Below are positions 1 through 6,743 of a stretch of DNA of 23,062 bases, piece by piece (within the stretch, counting starts at the first letter, position 1; each line of letters opens with the position of its first letter). Position numbers and translations under genes: made by a program. The notes below the pieces were generated by a model, which ran no database searches, was not told the DNA's origin, and saw only the letters and a list, made by a program, of their open reading frames with translations. The DNA is taken from the NCBI GenBank assembly GCA_041476545.1, contig JBGOTP010000029.1, positions 1 through 23,062 on the forward strand, read 5' to 3'. This DNA comes from JBGOTP01 sp041476545 (GTDB lineage Bacteria; Acidobacteriota; Vicinamibacteria; Vicinamibacterales; CAVVIG01).

Positions 1-51
1 CACGAGCACTGCCACCGTCACAAGAAGACCGACGACGTAGTCGAAGAGCAC
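1..51 (-). CDS. kdpF: KdpF subunit of K+-transporting ATPase (N-terminal part, cut by window edge)
   Basis: A GTG start at 51 opens a frame of 17 codons reading VLFDYVVGLLVTVAVLV before the window ends. This matches the usual start of KdpF, a single-helix peptide of about 30 residues that stabilises the KdpFABC potassium pump in the inner membrane. The family pattern is hydrophobic residues after LFDY. It lies 3 nt after the stop of another tiny membrane ORF and downstream of a KdpD-like kinase, so it is probably the first structural gene of a kdp operon continuing to the left. The call rests on a short stretch plus context; kdpA would be expected just outside the window. Confidence 0.75.
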   Translation of the reverse strand, partial: MLFDYVVGLLVTVAVLV

Positions 52-54
52 GGT

Positions 55-147
55 TCACCTCATCTGAAGTCGATCGCAGACGACGACGTAGCCGAGGCCG
101 ACGACGAAGAACGCGATCGTCACGAGGACGAACACCATATCGAGCAC
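55..147 (-). CDS. Small membrane peptide (30 aa) preceding kdpF
   Basis: A GTG start at 147 gives 30 residues with one hydrophobic helix (LDMVFVLVTIAFFVVGLGYVV) followed by VCDRLQMR. A GGAGG ribosome site at 155-159 stands 7 nt upstream of the GTG, which decides this start over the in-frame ATG at 138. The gene is too short for most gene callers. The layout of a single helix ending in a Tyr...Cys-Asp-Arg-Leu segment resembles unnamed small proteins found just before kdpF in other bacteria; I recall this from general knowledge and could not search it. It probably sits in the membrane with the Kdp pump, but its function is unknown. Confidence 0.7.
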   Translation of the reverse strand: MLDMVFVLVTIAFFVVGLGYVVVCDRLQMR

Positions 148-191
148 GTGTCTACCTCCATCCTCAAGGTAGAACTCGAGAATTAAGAATG

Positions 192-205
192 GCCACAAAG
201 GTGGC
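192..205 (-). promoter_or_regulatory. Inverted repeat between sensor kinase and kdp genes
   Basis: GCCAC-N4-GTGGC forms a 5-bp stem in the 84-nt gap between the kinase stop and the small kdp-linked peptide. On the minus strand it sits between a weak -35-like TTTAGC and a weak -10-like TTAATT, 17 nt apart. It could be an operator for the kdp genes or a weak attenuator; the sequence alone does not decide. Confidence 0.3.
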
Positions 206-231
206 TAAAGACTCGCTAAAACACTTGAGAG

Positions 232-1749
232 CTAGAGAGGACGCTGCTCGGCGGGAACGATCAGAGAGAAGCGGGCTCCGCGGGGCTGGTTCTCGGCCCA
301 GACCCGGCCTCCTTCAGCGGCGAGGAGGCCGCGTGTGATGGCGAGTCCCATGCCGGAGCCGGAGGAGTGTTTCCGTGCGTCGGCGCCGCGGTAGTAGCGA
401 TCGAAGAGGTGGGGGAGATCGGCGGCCGCGATACCGGGGCCGTGATCCTGCACGGAGATCAGAAGGCCGTCTGGTGGCAGCTGACATTCGACGGTAATCG
501 TCGATCCGGGTGGTGAGTACTGCGCGGCGTTTTCGAGCAGGTGAGCCAAAGCCGCCGACGTCAGGCGTGGATCGACCCGAACGGCCCGCTCGTCTGGTCC
601 CGGCTGGACATCGACATCATGCGTGCGCAGCGCGTACTCGGCTTGCGCCTGTGCCGCCTCGACGATTTCCAGCGGATGCACCCATTCGAGCGCGGGAGCG
701 ATCGCGCCGGCGTCAATCGTGGTCATCTCCAGGATGTTCTGAAAGAGTCTCGACAGCCGCTCGACTTCGCTGAGGACGATATCCGCCTGCTCCGCAGCCT
801 GGGTGGGGGTCATCCATGGACCGCGAAGGTTGTTGGCAGCGACACGGATCGCGGTGAGAGGCGTGCGGAGATCGTGCGCGAGGGAGGCGAGGAGCGTCGA
901 TTTGAGCTCGGCACTGCGCTGCGAGAGTTCCGCCTGTTTGCGCTCCTCGAGAAAGTGCGCGCGCTCGATAGCAATCGCGGCCACGCTGGCGAGCGTGTCG
1001 AGCGTGCCAGGATCGAGCGTCCGTCCGGCCGTTGCGAGCAGTCCGATCGTCCGTGTGCCAACTCGCAGCGGCGTGAGCCTGATCCGATCGACGATCTGGT
1101 TCGTGGTCACCTCACGCGCGGCATCAGTACCGGTCCGGCCGTCCAAATCGAGCGCCTGCTCAGCGTCGTCCAGGGCGCGTTGGAGGACGGCGGTGTCCAG
1201 CACGCCGTGCGAGTCCATCGGCCCCGCCTCGAATCGCTGGAACTCGCCGTTGGACGGGAGACAAATCGCCACGTAGTCAAGATCGAACCGCCGGGCGATA
1301 TGTCGCGCGAGCTCCGGTCTCGCTTCAGCGCTTTCCTGCGTGAGGAGAATGTCGCGACTCAGATCGAACAGGCGGGCCAGTTCGTCGCGGCGGGCGAGGG
1401 CCTCGCGCTGGCGATCGCGAGCCACGGAGGACAGGCGGCTGGCCACGAGACTGACGACGAGAAACGCAAACAGCGCGATCCAGTTGTGGGGCTCGGCGAT
1501 CGTGAATGTGCTGACCGGCGGGAGAAAGAAGTAGTTGACGCAGAGCATCGCAGCAATCGACGTGGTGACCGCCACCCACAGCCTGGACGAAGCGGCCGTG
1601 AAGAGCACGACCAGGAGATACGAGAGCGCGACCGTCGTCGGGTTGGTGATGTGAAGCCACTCGACGGAAATCGTTGTGATCGCGGCGACGCTGGCCAGCG
1701 CCCAGAACAGGTGCGTCAGGTCGGGCCGGCGTCGGGAGATGGTGATCAT
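232..1749 (-). CDS. KdpD-like sensor histidine kinase, short form without the KdpD N-terminal domain
   Basis: This 505-residue membrane kinase should autophosphorylate and signal potassium or osmotic state to a response regulator. Residues 10-105 hold about four hydrophobic segments of the DUF4118 type found in KdpD. Residues about 125-270 look like a GAF domain. The H-box is SLAHDLRTPLT (His292), the N-box has Asn407 in LLENAAQYS, and the ATP lid glycines are DHGPGI (435-440) and GSGMGLA (464-470). Full-length KdpD is near 900 residues. Here the N-terminal KdpD and USP-like half is absent, so it may be encoded separately or be dispensable. The gene lies just upstream of kdpF in the same direction, which supports a role in kdp control. 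The partner regulator KdpE is not in the window. The ATG at 1749 has only a poor ribosome site. Confidence 0.85.
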   Translation of the reverse strand: MITISRRRPDLTHLFWALASVAAITTISVEWLHITNPTTVALSYLLVVLFTAASSRLWVAVTTSIAAMLCVNYFFLPPVSTFTIAEPHNWIALFAFLVVSLVASRLSSVARDRQREALARRDELARLFDLSRDILLTQESAEARPELARHIARRFDLDYVAICLPSNGEFQRFEAGPMDSHGVLDTAVLQRALDDAEQALDLDGRTGTDAAREVTTNQIVDRIRLTPLRVGTRTIGLLATAGRTLDPGTLDTLASVAAIAIERAHFLEERKQAELSQRSAELKSTLLASLAHDLRTPLTAIRVAANNLRGPWMTPTQAAEQADIVLSEVERLSRLFQNILEMTTIDAGAIAPALEWVHPLEIVEAAQAQAEYALRTHDVDVQPGPDERAVRVDPRLTSAALAHLLENAAQYSPPGSTITVECQLPPDGLLISVQDHGPGIAAADLPHLFDRYYRGADARKHSSGSGMGLAITRGLLAAEGGRVWAENQPRGARFSLIVPAEQRPL

Positions 1750-1750
1750 G

Positions 1751-1784
1751 CGTCCGCCTTCGCGCTGCGCGCTTCGGCGGGACA
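1751..1784. repeat. GC-rich imperfect palindrome
   Basis: Arms GTCCGCC and GGCGGGAC flank a second short stem, GCGC-TGC-GCGC, with symmetric TTC bulges. It lies between the kinase start and tRNA-Lys. It resembles REP-like or structured intergenic repeats, but only one copy is in the window. Confidence 0.45.
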
Positions 1785-1798
1785 GACTCCGCCAGCCG

Positions 1799-1866
1799 CA
1801 AGGCTCGCCCAGACGAAGCGCTCGCGCATCCCTGCCACAAGGCTCGCCCAGACGAAGCGCTGGCGC
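1799..1866. repeat. Two near-identical 29-bp direct repeats, 39 bp apart
   Basis: The unit at 1799-1827 (beginning CAAGGCTCGCCCAGACGAAG) recurs at 1838-1866 with one mismatch. The repeats fill the space between tRNA-Lys and the kinase, where no gene is seen. An open frame crosses both copies and the tRNA but is not a credible protein. Confidence 0.75.
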
Positions 1867-1882
1867 GTCGCTGCGCGAAGTC

Positions 1883-1957
1883 TGGTGACCCGGGCGGGGA
1901 TCGAACCCGCGACCCTCTGATTAAAAGTCAGATGCTCTACCACTGAGCTACCAGGTC
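1883..1957 (-). tRNA. tRNA-Lys (anticodon TTT)
   Basis: The minus strand folds as a full cloverleaf. The acceptor stem is GACCTGG/CCGGGTC with one G-T pair. The D-loop region is AGCTCAGTGGTAGAGC. The anticodon stem is TCTGA/TCAGA around loop CTTTTAA (anticodon at 1923-1925), and the T-arm is CGCGGGTTCGATCCCCGC. The discriminator is A, followed by an encoded CCA at 1883-1885. It lies in the same direction as the kinase. Confidence 0.97.
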
Positions 1958-1975
1958 ATTCGAGGGAGTCCGTTC

Positions 1976-1981
1976 ATTCTA
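1976..1981 (-). promoter_or_regulatory. Probable -10 element of tRNA-Lys
   Basis: TAGAAT on the minus strand ends 18 nt before the mature tRNA 5' end, which would give a leader of about 12 nt. No convincing -35 was found. Confidence 0.45.
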
Positions 1982-2025
1982 CTCCGCCGTTCTGCTCCGC
2001 AGGCGCGACCCGTATCCTTTCACGT

Positions 2026-2042
2026 TATACTTGGCGCCCAAG
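2026..2042 (+). promoter_or_regulatory. -10 element and small hairpin abutting the receiver gene
   Basis: TATACT at 2026-2031 lies 11 nt before the ATG at 2043. The bases between form a tight hairpin, CTTGG-CGC-CCAAG (2030-2042), that ends right at the start codon. Any transcript from this -10 would have almost no leader and no Shine-Dalgarno site. Confidence 0.45.
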
Positions 2043-2429
2043 ATGACGAACGATGCTGCCCGCCACGTACTGGTCGTGGAAGACGACGTGTCGGTGCGTC
2101 GGCCGCTCGTCAAATTTCTCGAAATGCACGGCTTCTCGGTGGTCACGGCGGAGACATCCGACGAGGGACTCGAGGCGTTGAAGCAGCGGCGCTTCGTGGC
2201 GGGTGTCGTGGACCTGCGGCTCCGGCGCGGGAGCGGTCGCGACGTCGTCGTCGCGGCGCCGGCCGATGTCCCTATCATCATCTTCTCGGGGGTGCCCTCG
2301 GAATCCGCGGAACTCGAGCGCGTGCGACCCAAGACCCGTCTCATCGAGAAACCCTATTCCCTGGTCCTGCTCGTCGAAATGCTCGAAGAGATGCTCAGCG
2401 AAGCGGGCTCACAGAATCTTCATTCCTAG
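2043..2429 (+). CDS. Stand-alone response regulator receiver protein
   Basis: This 128-residue protein is a single CheY-like receiver domain with no output domain. The acidic pair is Asp14-Asp15 in VVEDD, the phosphoacceptor is Asp57 in VVDLRL, the switch Ser is 82 in IIFSG, and the conserved Lys is 103 in IEKP. I chose ATG 2043; an in-frame TTG at 2031 would add four residues but overlaps the -10. Such proteins act by binding partners after phosphorylation by a histidine kinase, and the partner here is unknown. The 3' end overlaps the end of arginase by 21 bp in convergent orientation. Confidence 0.88.
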   Translation: MTNDAARHVLVVEDDVSVRRPLVKFLEMHGFSVVTAETSDEGLEALKQRRFVAGVVDLRLRRGSGRDVVVAAPADVPIIIFSGVPSESAELERVRPKTRLIEKPYSLVLLVEMLEEMLSEAGSQNLHS

Positions 2430-3320
2430 CGCCGAGAGCGCCAGTTCGATACCGACCTGCGCCGTCGTGTTTCGCACGTCGAGCGTCGGGTTCACTTCGA
2501 CAAGATCGAGAGACGAGAGCAGGCCCGAGTCCGCCACGATCTCCATCACCATGTGCGCTTCGCGGTAATCGAGTCCGCCTTTGACCGGCGTCCCGACGCC
2601 AGGAGCGATCGACGGGTCGCACGCGTCCATGTCGAACGAGACGTGAATGCCCGCGGTCGTGCCGCCGGCCAGCTTGACGGCTTCTTCCGCCACGTTGGCG
2701 ATCCCCTGGCGATCGATGTCCTTCATCGTGAAGACGTGAATGCCGGACGTCCGAACCGAGACCTTCTCGCGCTCGTCGAGATTGCGGACGCCGATGAGCA
2801 CGGTATGCGCCGGCAATACCTTCGGACTGAAGCCCCCGATCCGGGCGAGCTCCATCGGTTCCTGACCGAGTAGTGCCGCGAGCGGCATGCCATGCACGTT
2901 GCCGCTCAGCGATGTCGCTGGCGTGTTCATGTCGCCATGCGCGTCGATCCAGATCAGGCCAATCGGCAGTCCGCGCGTCTCTTTCGCCCACGCCGCCGCT
3001 GCGGCCACCGACCCGGCGGCAAGACTGTGGTCGCCGCCGAGGACGATCGGCAGCGCGCCTTCGTTGAGCGAGCGGAGCTCGACATCGAAGAGCTTCTGAC
3101 AGACCGCCGCGATATCGTCCACGTACTTTTTCCGCTCGTCGTGCGGCTGCCGGATTTCGGGGATGGGTGCGGACAGATCGCCTTTGTCGACGACGTGGTA
3201 ACCGAGCGCGGCGATGTGCTCGCACAAGCCGGCGATGCGAAACGCCGACGGCCCCATGTCGACGCCTCGGCGTCCGGCACCGAGGTCGAGCGGCACGCCG
3301 ATGAGGTGCACTGGTTTCAT
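2409..3320 (-). CDS. rocF: Arginase
   Basis: This is a full-length 303-residue member of the ureohydrolase family, converting L-arginine to ornithine and urea in the cytoplasm. The binuclear manganese ligands are in place: His98 in GGDHS, Asp126/His128/Asp130 in DAHGDMN, and Asp230/Asp232 in SFDMDACDP. The SGNVHGMPLA segment (139-148) and the GVGTPVKGG loop favour arginase over agmatinase or formimidoylglutamase. There is no clear Shine-Dalgarno site before the ATG at 3320. The upstream bases belong to the 14-bp repeat patch shared with the hemY 3' end, so the promoter may lie inside that patch. The 3' end overlaps the convergent receiver gene. Confidence 0.93.
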   Translation of the reverse strand: MKPVHLIGVPLDLGAGRRGVDMGPSAFRIAGLCEHIAALGYHVVDKGDLSAPIPEIRQPHDERKKYVDDIAAVCQKLFDVELRSLNEGALPIVLGGDHSLAAGSVAAAAAWAKETRGLPIGLIWIDAHGDMNTPATSLSGNVHGMPLAALLGQEPMELARIGGFSPKVLPAHTVLIGVRNLDEREKVSVRTSGIHVFTMKDIDRQGIANVAEEAVKLAGGTTAGIHVSFDMDACDPSIAPGVGTPVKGGLDYREAHMVMEIVADSGLLSSLDLVEVNPTLDVRNTTAQVGIELALSALGMKIL

Positions 3321-3321
3321 A

Positions 3322-3405
3322 GAGTTAAAACTCAGAAGTGAGAACTTAGAAGTGAGAACTTAGAAGGACAATGTCCTTTTGCCTTCCACGTTTCAAGTTC
3401 TAAGT
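3322..3405. repeat. 14-bp repeat patch, locus 1 (inverted arrangement)
   Basis: Two tandem 14-mers (TCAGAAGTGAGAAC at 3332-3345, TTAGAAGTGAGAAC at 3346-3359) are followed by a perfect inverted repeat, AAGGACA-A-TGTCCTT (3364-3378). A diverged copy in the opposite orientation (TTTCAAGTTCTAAG, 3391-3404) closes the patch. The hemY stop codon (3400-3402) lies in this last copy. It separates hemY from arginase. Confidence 0.85.
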
Positions 3406-4815
3406 CGCGGCCGTCAAAAGCGTAGCGATCCTCGCGGCCGTCGCGCGTCCGTCCGCCACGCAATCGGGAATCCCGACGCCGCGAAACCCGCTGCCTGTGA
3501 CGAACAGGCCGGGGTGGCGCTCGAGCGCCCGGTCGATTGCCTGCATGCGCGCCAGGTGCCCGACTTCGTGCTGCGCGCTCGCGCGGTCCCAACGATACAC
3601 GCGGGTCAGGAGCGGCGCTCCTGCGATGCCGAGAAGAGGACGAATGGCGGCGACCGCGTGCGCGATCAACTCCGCGTCTGATCGTTCGAGCGCTTTCGGA
3701 TCTCTCGCGCCTCCGGCAAACACCCGCATGAGCACGCGGTCCTCTGGCGCGCGGTGCGCCCACTTGGACGACAGCCATGAGGCGGCGAGAATCCCGGTGT
3801 TCTCCGCGCGCGGGACCACGAATCCGGATCCGTTCAATGGATGTCGGACCGCGGCGCGCGGAAACGCCATCGCGATCGTCGCCGTCGATGCGTACGGCAC
3901 CTCGTTGCACAAGCGCGACAGCTCCTCATCGGCATTGCGCACGATGCGCGCGGTGACATAGGCCGGCGTCGCCAGAACGACCGCGGACGCGTCGAGGCGC
4001 TCACCGGCGGAGGTTTCGATATGCAGGCTTACGGGGTTCACGGGGTTCACAGGGTTCACGAGGTTCGTGCCCCGCGTGATCGCGACTCGCGCGACGGGCG
4101 TGTTGAGCCGAATCGCGGTGGTGGGAAGGGCCGCGACGAGGGCGCGCACCATCTCGCTCAAACCTCCCGGCAGCGATCGGAACGCGCCGTCTGGCGACGC
4201 CTGCCCGCGCGGCTGACTCCGGAAGGCCCGCAGCAGACTGCCATGGGTGTGTTCCGCCGCCGTGAAGCGCGGAAACAGTGACTGCACCGACAGCCGATCG
4301 ACGTCTCCCGCATGAATGCCAGCGAGGAGCGGTTCCGCGAGATAGGTGGTGGCCTCCGCGCCGAAGTGGCGTGTCATGAAGGCGCCGATCGATTCGTCGC
4401 ACGCATCCTGCCGCGGACGTACGAAGACCTCCGCGCCCATTCGGAGTTTGGCGGGCCACGAAAACAGTCGCGTCCGCACGAACGGCCCAATGCGGGTCGG
4501 AATCCCGAGGACCGACGAGGCGGGGAGGGGATGGAGGATGCCCCCGCGTTGAATGAACGCCAGGCGCGGCGGTTTGGTCGGGATGAGGCGATCGCCCAGT
4601 CCGAGTTCCCTGCAGAGCGCGATCCCGTCGGGCTTCTGGACGAGCAGGGCGTCCGGGCCTCCGTCGATCGTGTACCCATCAATCTGTTCGCTCAGGATCA
4701 CTCCACCGGCCCGCCCGCTTGCCTCGAGCACCACGAACCGAATACCACGGCGCTGCAGCTCAAAGGCGGTCGCAAGTCCCGCGATGCCGGCTCCGACGAT
4801 GATGATCGGGTCCAT
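3400..4815 (-). CDS. hemY: Protoporphyrinogen/coproporphyrinogen oxidase (HemY type)
   Basis: This 471-residue FAD protein oxidises protoporphyrinogen IX, or coproporphyrinogen III in the coproporphyrin-dependent route, to the porphyrin in late heme synthesis. The dinucleotide-binding motif is GAGIAGL (8-14) with acidic Glu31 after the second strand. The PLLAGIHAGD segment (162-171) and the C-terminal TGSGFRGVGIPDCVADGR typify the oxygen-dependent HemY/HemG family. The ATG at 4815 overlaps the hemH stop by one base (TGATG), so translation is coupled. Oddities: residues 251-262 (NLVNPVNPVNPV) are a 9-bp minisatellite insert, and the stop codon lies inside the 14-bp repeat patch. Confidence 0.93.
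   Translation of the reverse strand: MDPIIIVGAGIAGLATAFELQRRGIRFVVLEASGRAGGVILSEQIDGYTIDGGPDALLVQKPDGIALCRELGLGDRLIPTKPPRLAFIQRGGILHPLPASSVLGIPTRIGPFVRTRLFSWPAKLRMGAEVFVRPRQDACDESIGAFMTRHFGAEATTYLAEPLLAGIHAGDVDRLSVQSLFPRFTAAEHTHGSLLRAFRSQPRGQASPDGAFRSLPGGLSEMVRALVAALPTTAIRLNTPVARVAITRGTNLVNPVNPVNPVSLHIETSAGERLDASAVVLATPAYVTARIVRNADEELSRLCNEVPYASTATIAMAFPRAAVRHPLNGSGFVVPRAENTGILAASWLSSKWAHRAPEDRVLMRVFAGGARDPKALERSDAELIAHAVAAIRPLLGIAGAPLLTRVYRWDRASAQHEVGHLARMQAIDRALERHPGLFVTGSGFRGVGIPDCVADGRATAARIATLLTAAT
4033..4068 (-). repeat. In-frame 9-bp minisatellite within hemY
   Basis: Four units of the coding-strand 9-mer GTGAACCCC (one diverged) run without gaps and encode NLV-NPV-NPV-NPV. The same unit recurs seven times inside pabBC at 12856-12918. 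Confidence 0.9.
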
Positions 4816-5690
4816 CAGAGATACTGCTGCACAAGATCGTAAAGCATTGCGATGAAGGTCGGCGACGTATTGAGGGACTCGGTTCGCCGAAGCGCGCCGC
4901 CGCCGGCCTCAGCCGTCTTGCGTGCCTGCACGTCGATGTCGAACAGGATTTCCGTATGGTCGCAGAGGAAGCCGATCGAGGCGATGAGGAATCGGCGCGC
5001 GCCCTCTGCCAGACGCTCGGTCAGAAGCTCGCTGAGATCGGGACCGATCCAGGGTTCCGGCGTACGCCCGGCGCTTTGAAATGCCCGCCAATATCGGCCG
5101 ACGCCCGCGCGCACGGCGACCCCGGCCGCCGTCGCGGCGACCTCGGTGGCGTACGGATCGCCGGCGTCAATCACGCGCACAGGGAGCGCGTGCGCCGTGA
5201 AGATCACGTCCTCGTCCGCTCGCGGCCTGGCAGCCCGCAACCGCTCGGCGAACGCATCGAGCAGCAAGGGGTGGTCGTGAAAGGTACGCACACGTTCGAG
5301 CTGCATGCCGGCCGGCAGCGCCTGCGCCGCGGCATCGAAGTACTTCGTCACGCTCAACGATGAGAACTGCGGTGCGAGCGGAATGCCAATCACGCGTTCC
5401 GCGCCGGCCGCCTGCAGGTCCACCAGTGCATCGCGGATGAACGGCGTCCAGTTCCTCATGCCCACCGCAACGGGCAGGTCGGGTCCGAGCCGCTCCCGCA
5501 AGGCGGCGGCCTGGGCCATGGTGAGATCGGTCAGCGGAGAGCGCCCCCCGATGGCTTCGTAGTTGTGCCGCATCTCCTCGACGAGCTCATCAGAGGGAGG
5601 ACGCCCTCCGCGAACGAGGCGCAGGTATTCCGGCATCTCGTCCATCGAAGACGGCGTACCGTGAGCCATCAGGAGAACGCCGGTGCGCAT
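4815..5690 (-). CDS. hemH: Ferrochelatase
   Basis: This 291-residue class I ferrochelatase inserts Fe2+ into the porphyrin ring. The start MAHGTP (8-13), the IGGRSPL substrate loop (48-54), the catalytic His167 in FTAHALP and Glu247 in DHTEILFDID are all visible, as is the QSAGRTPEPWIGPD segment (205-218). It is the middle gene of hemE-hemH-hemY, the order known from Bacillus subtilis. The gap to hemE is 15 nt with no strong ribosome site. Because it sits with a HemY-type oxidase, it could be a coproporphyrin rather than protoporphyrin ferrochelatase; a chdC/hemQ gene elsewhere would decide. Confidence 0.93.
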   Translation of the reverse strand: MRTGVLLMAHGTPSSMDEMPEYLRLVRGGRPPSDELVEEMRHNYEAIGGRSPLTDLTMAQAAALRERLGPDLPVAVGMRNWTPFIRDALVDLQAAGAERVIGIPLAPQFSSLSVTKYFDAAAQALPAGMQLERVRTFHDHPLLLDAFAERLRAARPRADEDVIFTAHALPVRVIDAGDPYATEVAATAAGVAVRAGVGRYWRAFQSAGRTPEPWIGPDLSELLTERLAEGARRFLIASIGFLCDHTEILFDIDVQARKTAEAGGGALRRTESLNTSPTFIAMLYDLVQQYL

Positions 5691-5705
5691 CGGCGGGTCG
5701 CTAGG

Positions 5706-6743
5706 TCACTGCCGGGTTCTCTGGTGCACGTGCCGCGCGAGCGCCTGCACATGCTCGACCGGCGTCGACGGGAGAATGCCGTGGCCGAGATTGAAGATGT
5801 GCCCCGGCCGTCCCCCCGCGCGCGCGAGCACATCGTCTGCCGCGGCGAGCATGCGATCGAGGGGACCGAGCAGGAGCGTTGGATCCAGATTGCCCTGGAC
5901 CGCCCGGTCGGCCCCCACGCGATCCCACGCCTCATCCAGAGGCGTGCGCCAGTCGATTCCAATCACGTCGCCTCCGGCTTCACGAAGCTCAGGCAGGATG
6001 GCACCCGTGCCGACACCAAAATGAATCGTGGGCACGCCGCACGGGACGAGCGCGTCGAAGATGCGTCGCGTGTGGGGCAGCACGAACTCCCGGTAATCGC
6101 GTGCGTTCAGCGCGCCGACCCAGGAGTCGAATACCTGAACGGCATCGACACCGGCCTCGATCTGCGCCTTCAGGTACTCCGCCGTGATGTCGGCCAGCCG
6201 TTCGCAGAGGCGGTGCCAGGCGGCCGGCGTCCCGTACATCAACGCCTTGGTTCGCGCGAAGTTGTTGGAGTGTCCGCCCTCGATCGCGTAGGACGCGAGG
6301 GTGAAGGGGGCGCCACCAAATCCAATGAGGGGGAGACGTCCATCGAGCTCGACCTGGATCTGTCGAATCGCGTCGAGGACGTGCGCCAGCTTCTCGCGCG
6401 GGTCGAAATGGCGCAGGCCATCGATGTCGGCCTCGCTCTGGATGGGGTTTTCGATAGCCGGACCTTCGCCTCGAATGAAGTCGAAGCGGATCCCCATGGG
6501 CTCCAGCGGGAGCAGCAAATCGGAAAACAGGATGGCGGCATCGATCTCGAGACGCCTCACCGGCTGCAACGTGACCTCGGTTGCGAGATCCGGCGTACGG
6601 CACAGCTCGAGCAGGGAGTACCGCTCCCGAAGGGCACGATACTCGCTCATGTACCGACCCGCCTGGCGCATGAACCAGACAGGTGTGCGATCAACCGGTT
6701 GTCTGCGACAGGCGCGGAGAAATCGGGAGTCCGGAACGATCAG
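5706..6743 (-). CDS. hemE: Uroporphyrinogen decarboxylase, probable CTG start
   Basis: HemE converts uroporphyrinogen III to coproporphyrinogen III by four decarboxylations. MRQAGRYM, the FSDLLLPLE segment with its catalytic Asp, GFGGAPFTLASY and NLGHGILPSTP are diagnostic. The first ATG (6671) falls inside the family's conserved core. The 24 codons upstream encode SRFLRACRRQPVDRTPVWF, which is the normal HemE N-terminus, and contain no ATG, GTG or TTG. A CTG at 6743 overlaps the stop of the upstream receiver gene (CTGA) and follows AGGG with a 7-nt gap. I therefore place the start there (345 aa). An ATC start or a sequencing error cannot be excluded. The family identity is certain; only the start is inferred. 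Confidence 0.93.
   Translation of the reverse strand: MIVPDSRFLRACRRQPVDRTPVWFMRQAGRYMSEYRALRERYSLLELCRTPDLATEVTLQPVRRLEIDAAILFSDLLLPLEPMGIRFDFIRGEGPAIENPIQSEADIDGLRHFDPREKLAHVLDAIRQIQVELDGRLPLIGFGGAPFTLASYAIEGGHSNNFARTKALMYGTPAAWHRLCERLADITAEYLKAQIEAGVDAVQVFDSWVGALNARDYREFVLPHTRRIFDALVPCGVPTIHFGVGTGAILPELREAGGDVIGIDWRTPLDEAWDRVGADRAVQGNLDPTLLLGPLDRMLAAADDVLARAGGRPGHIFNLGHGILPSTPVEHVQALARHVHQRTRQ

Noticed and set aside
541..1920. 459-residue open frame on the plus strand
   Set aside because: It is antisense to the sensor kinase and runs into the tRNA. Its sequence is Arg/Gly/Asp-rich without domains, as expected from the reverse of a GC-rich gene.
1746..1943. Frame reading MVEHLTFNQRVAGSIPARVT
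   Set aside because: This is translated tRNA sequence, a known annotation artefact, followed by repeat DNA.
3322..3405. CRISPR-like array
   Set aside because: 14-bp units are directly adjacent with no unique spacers.
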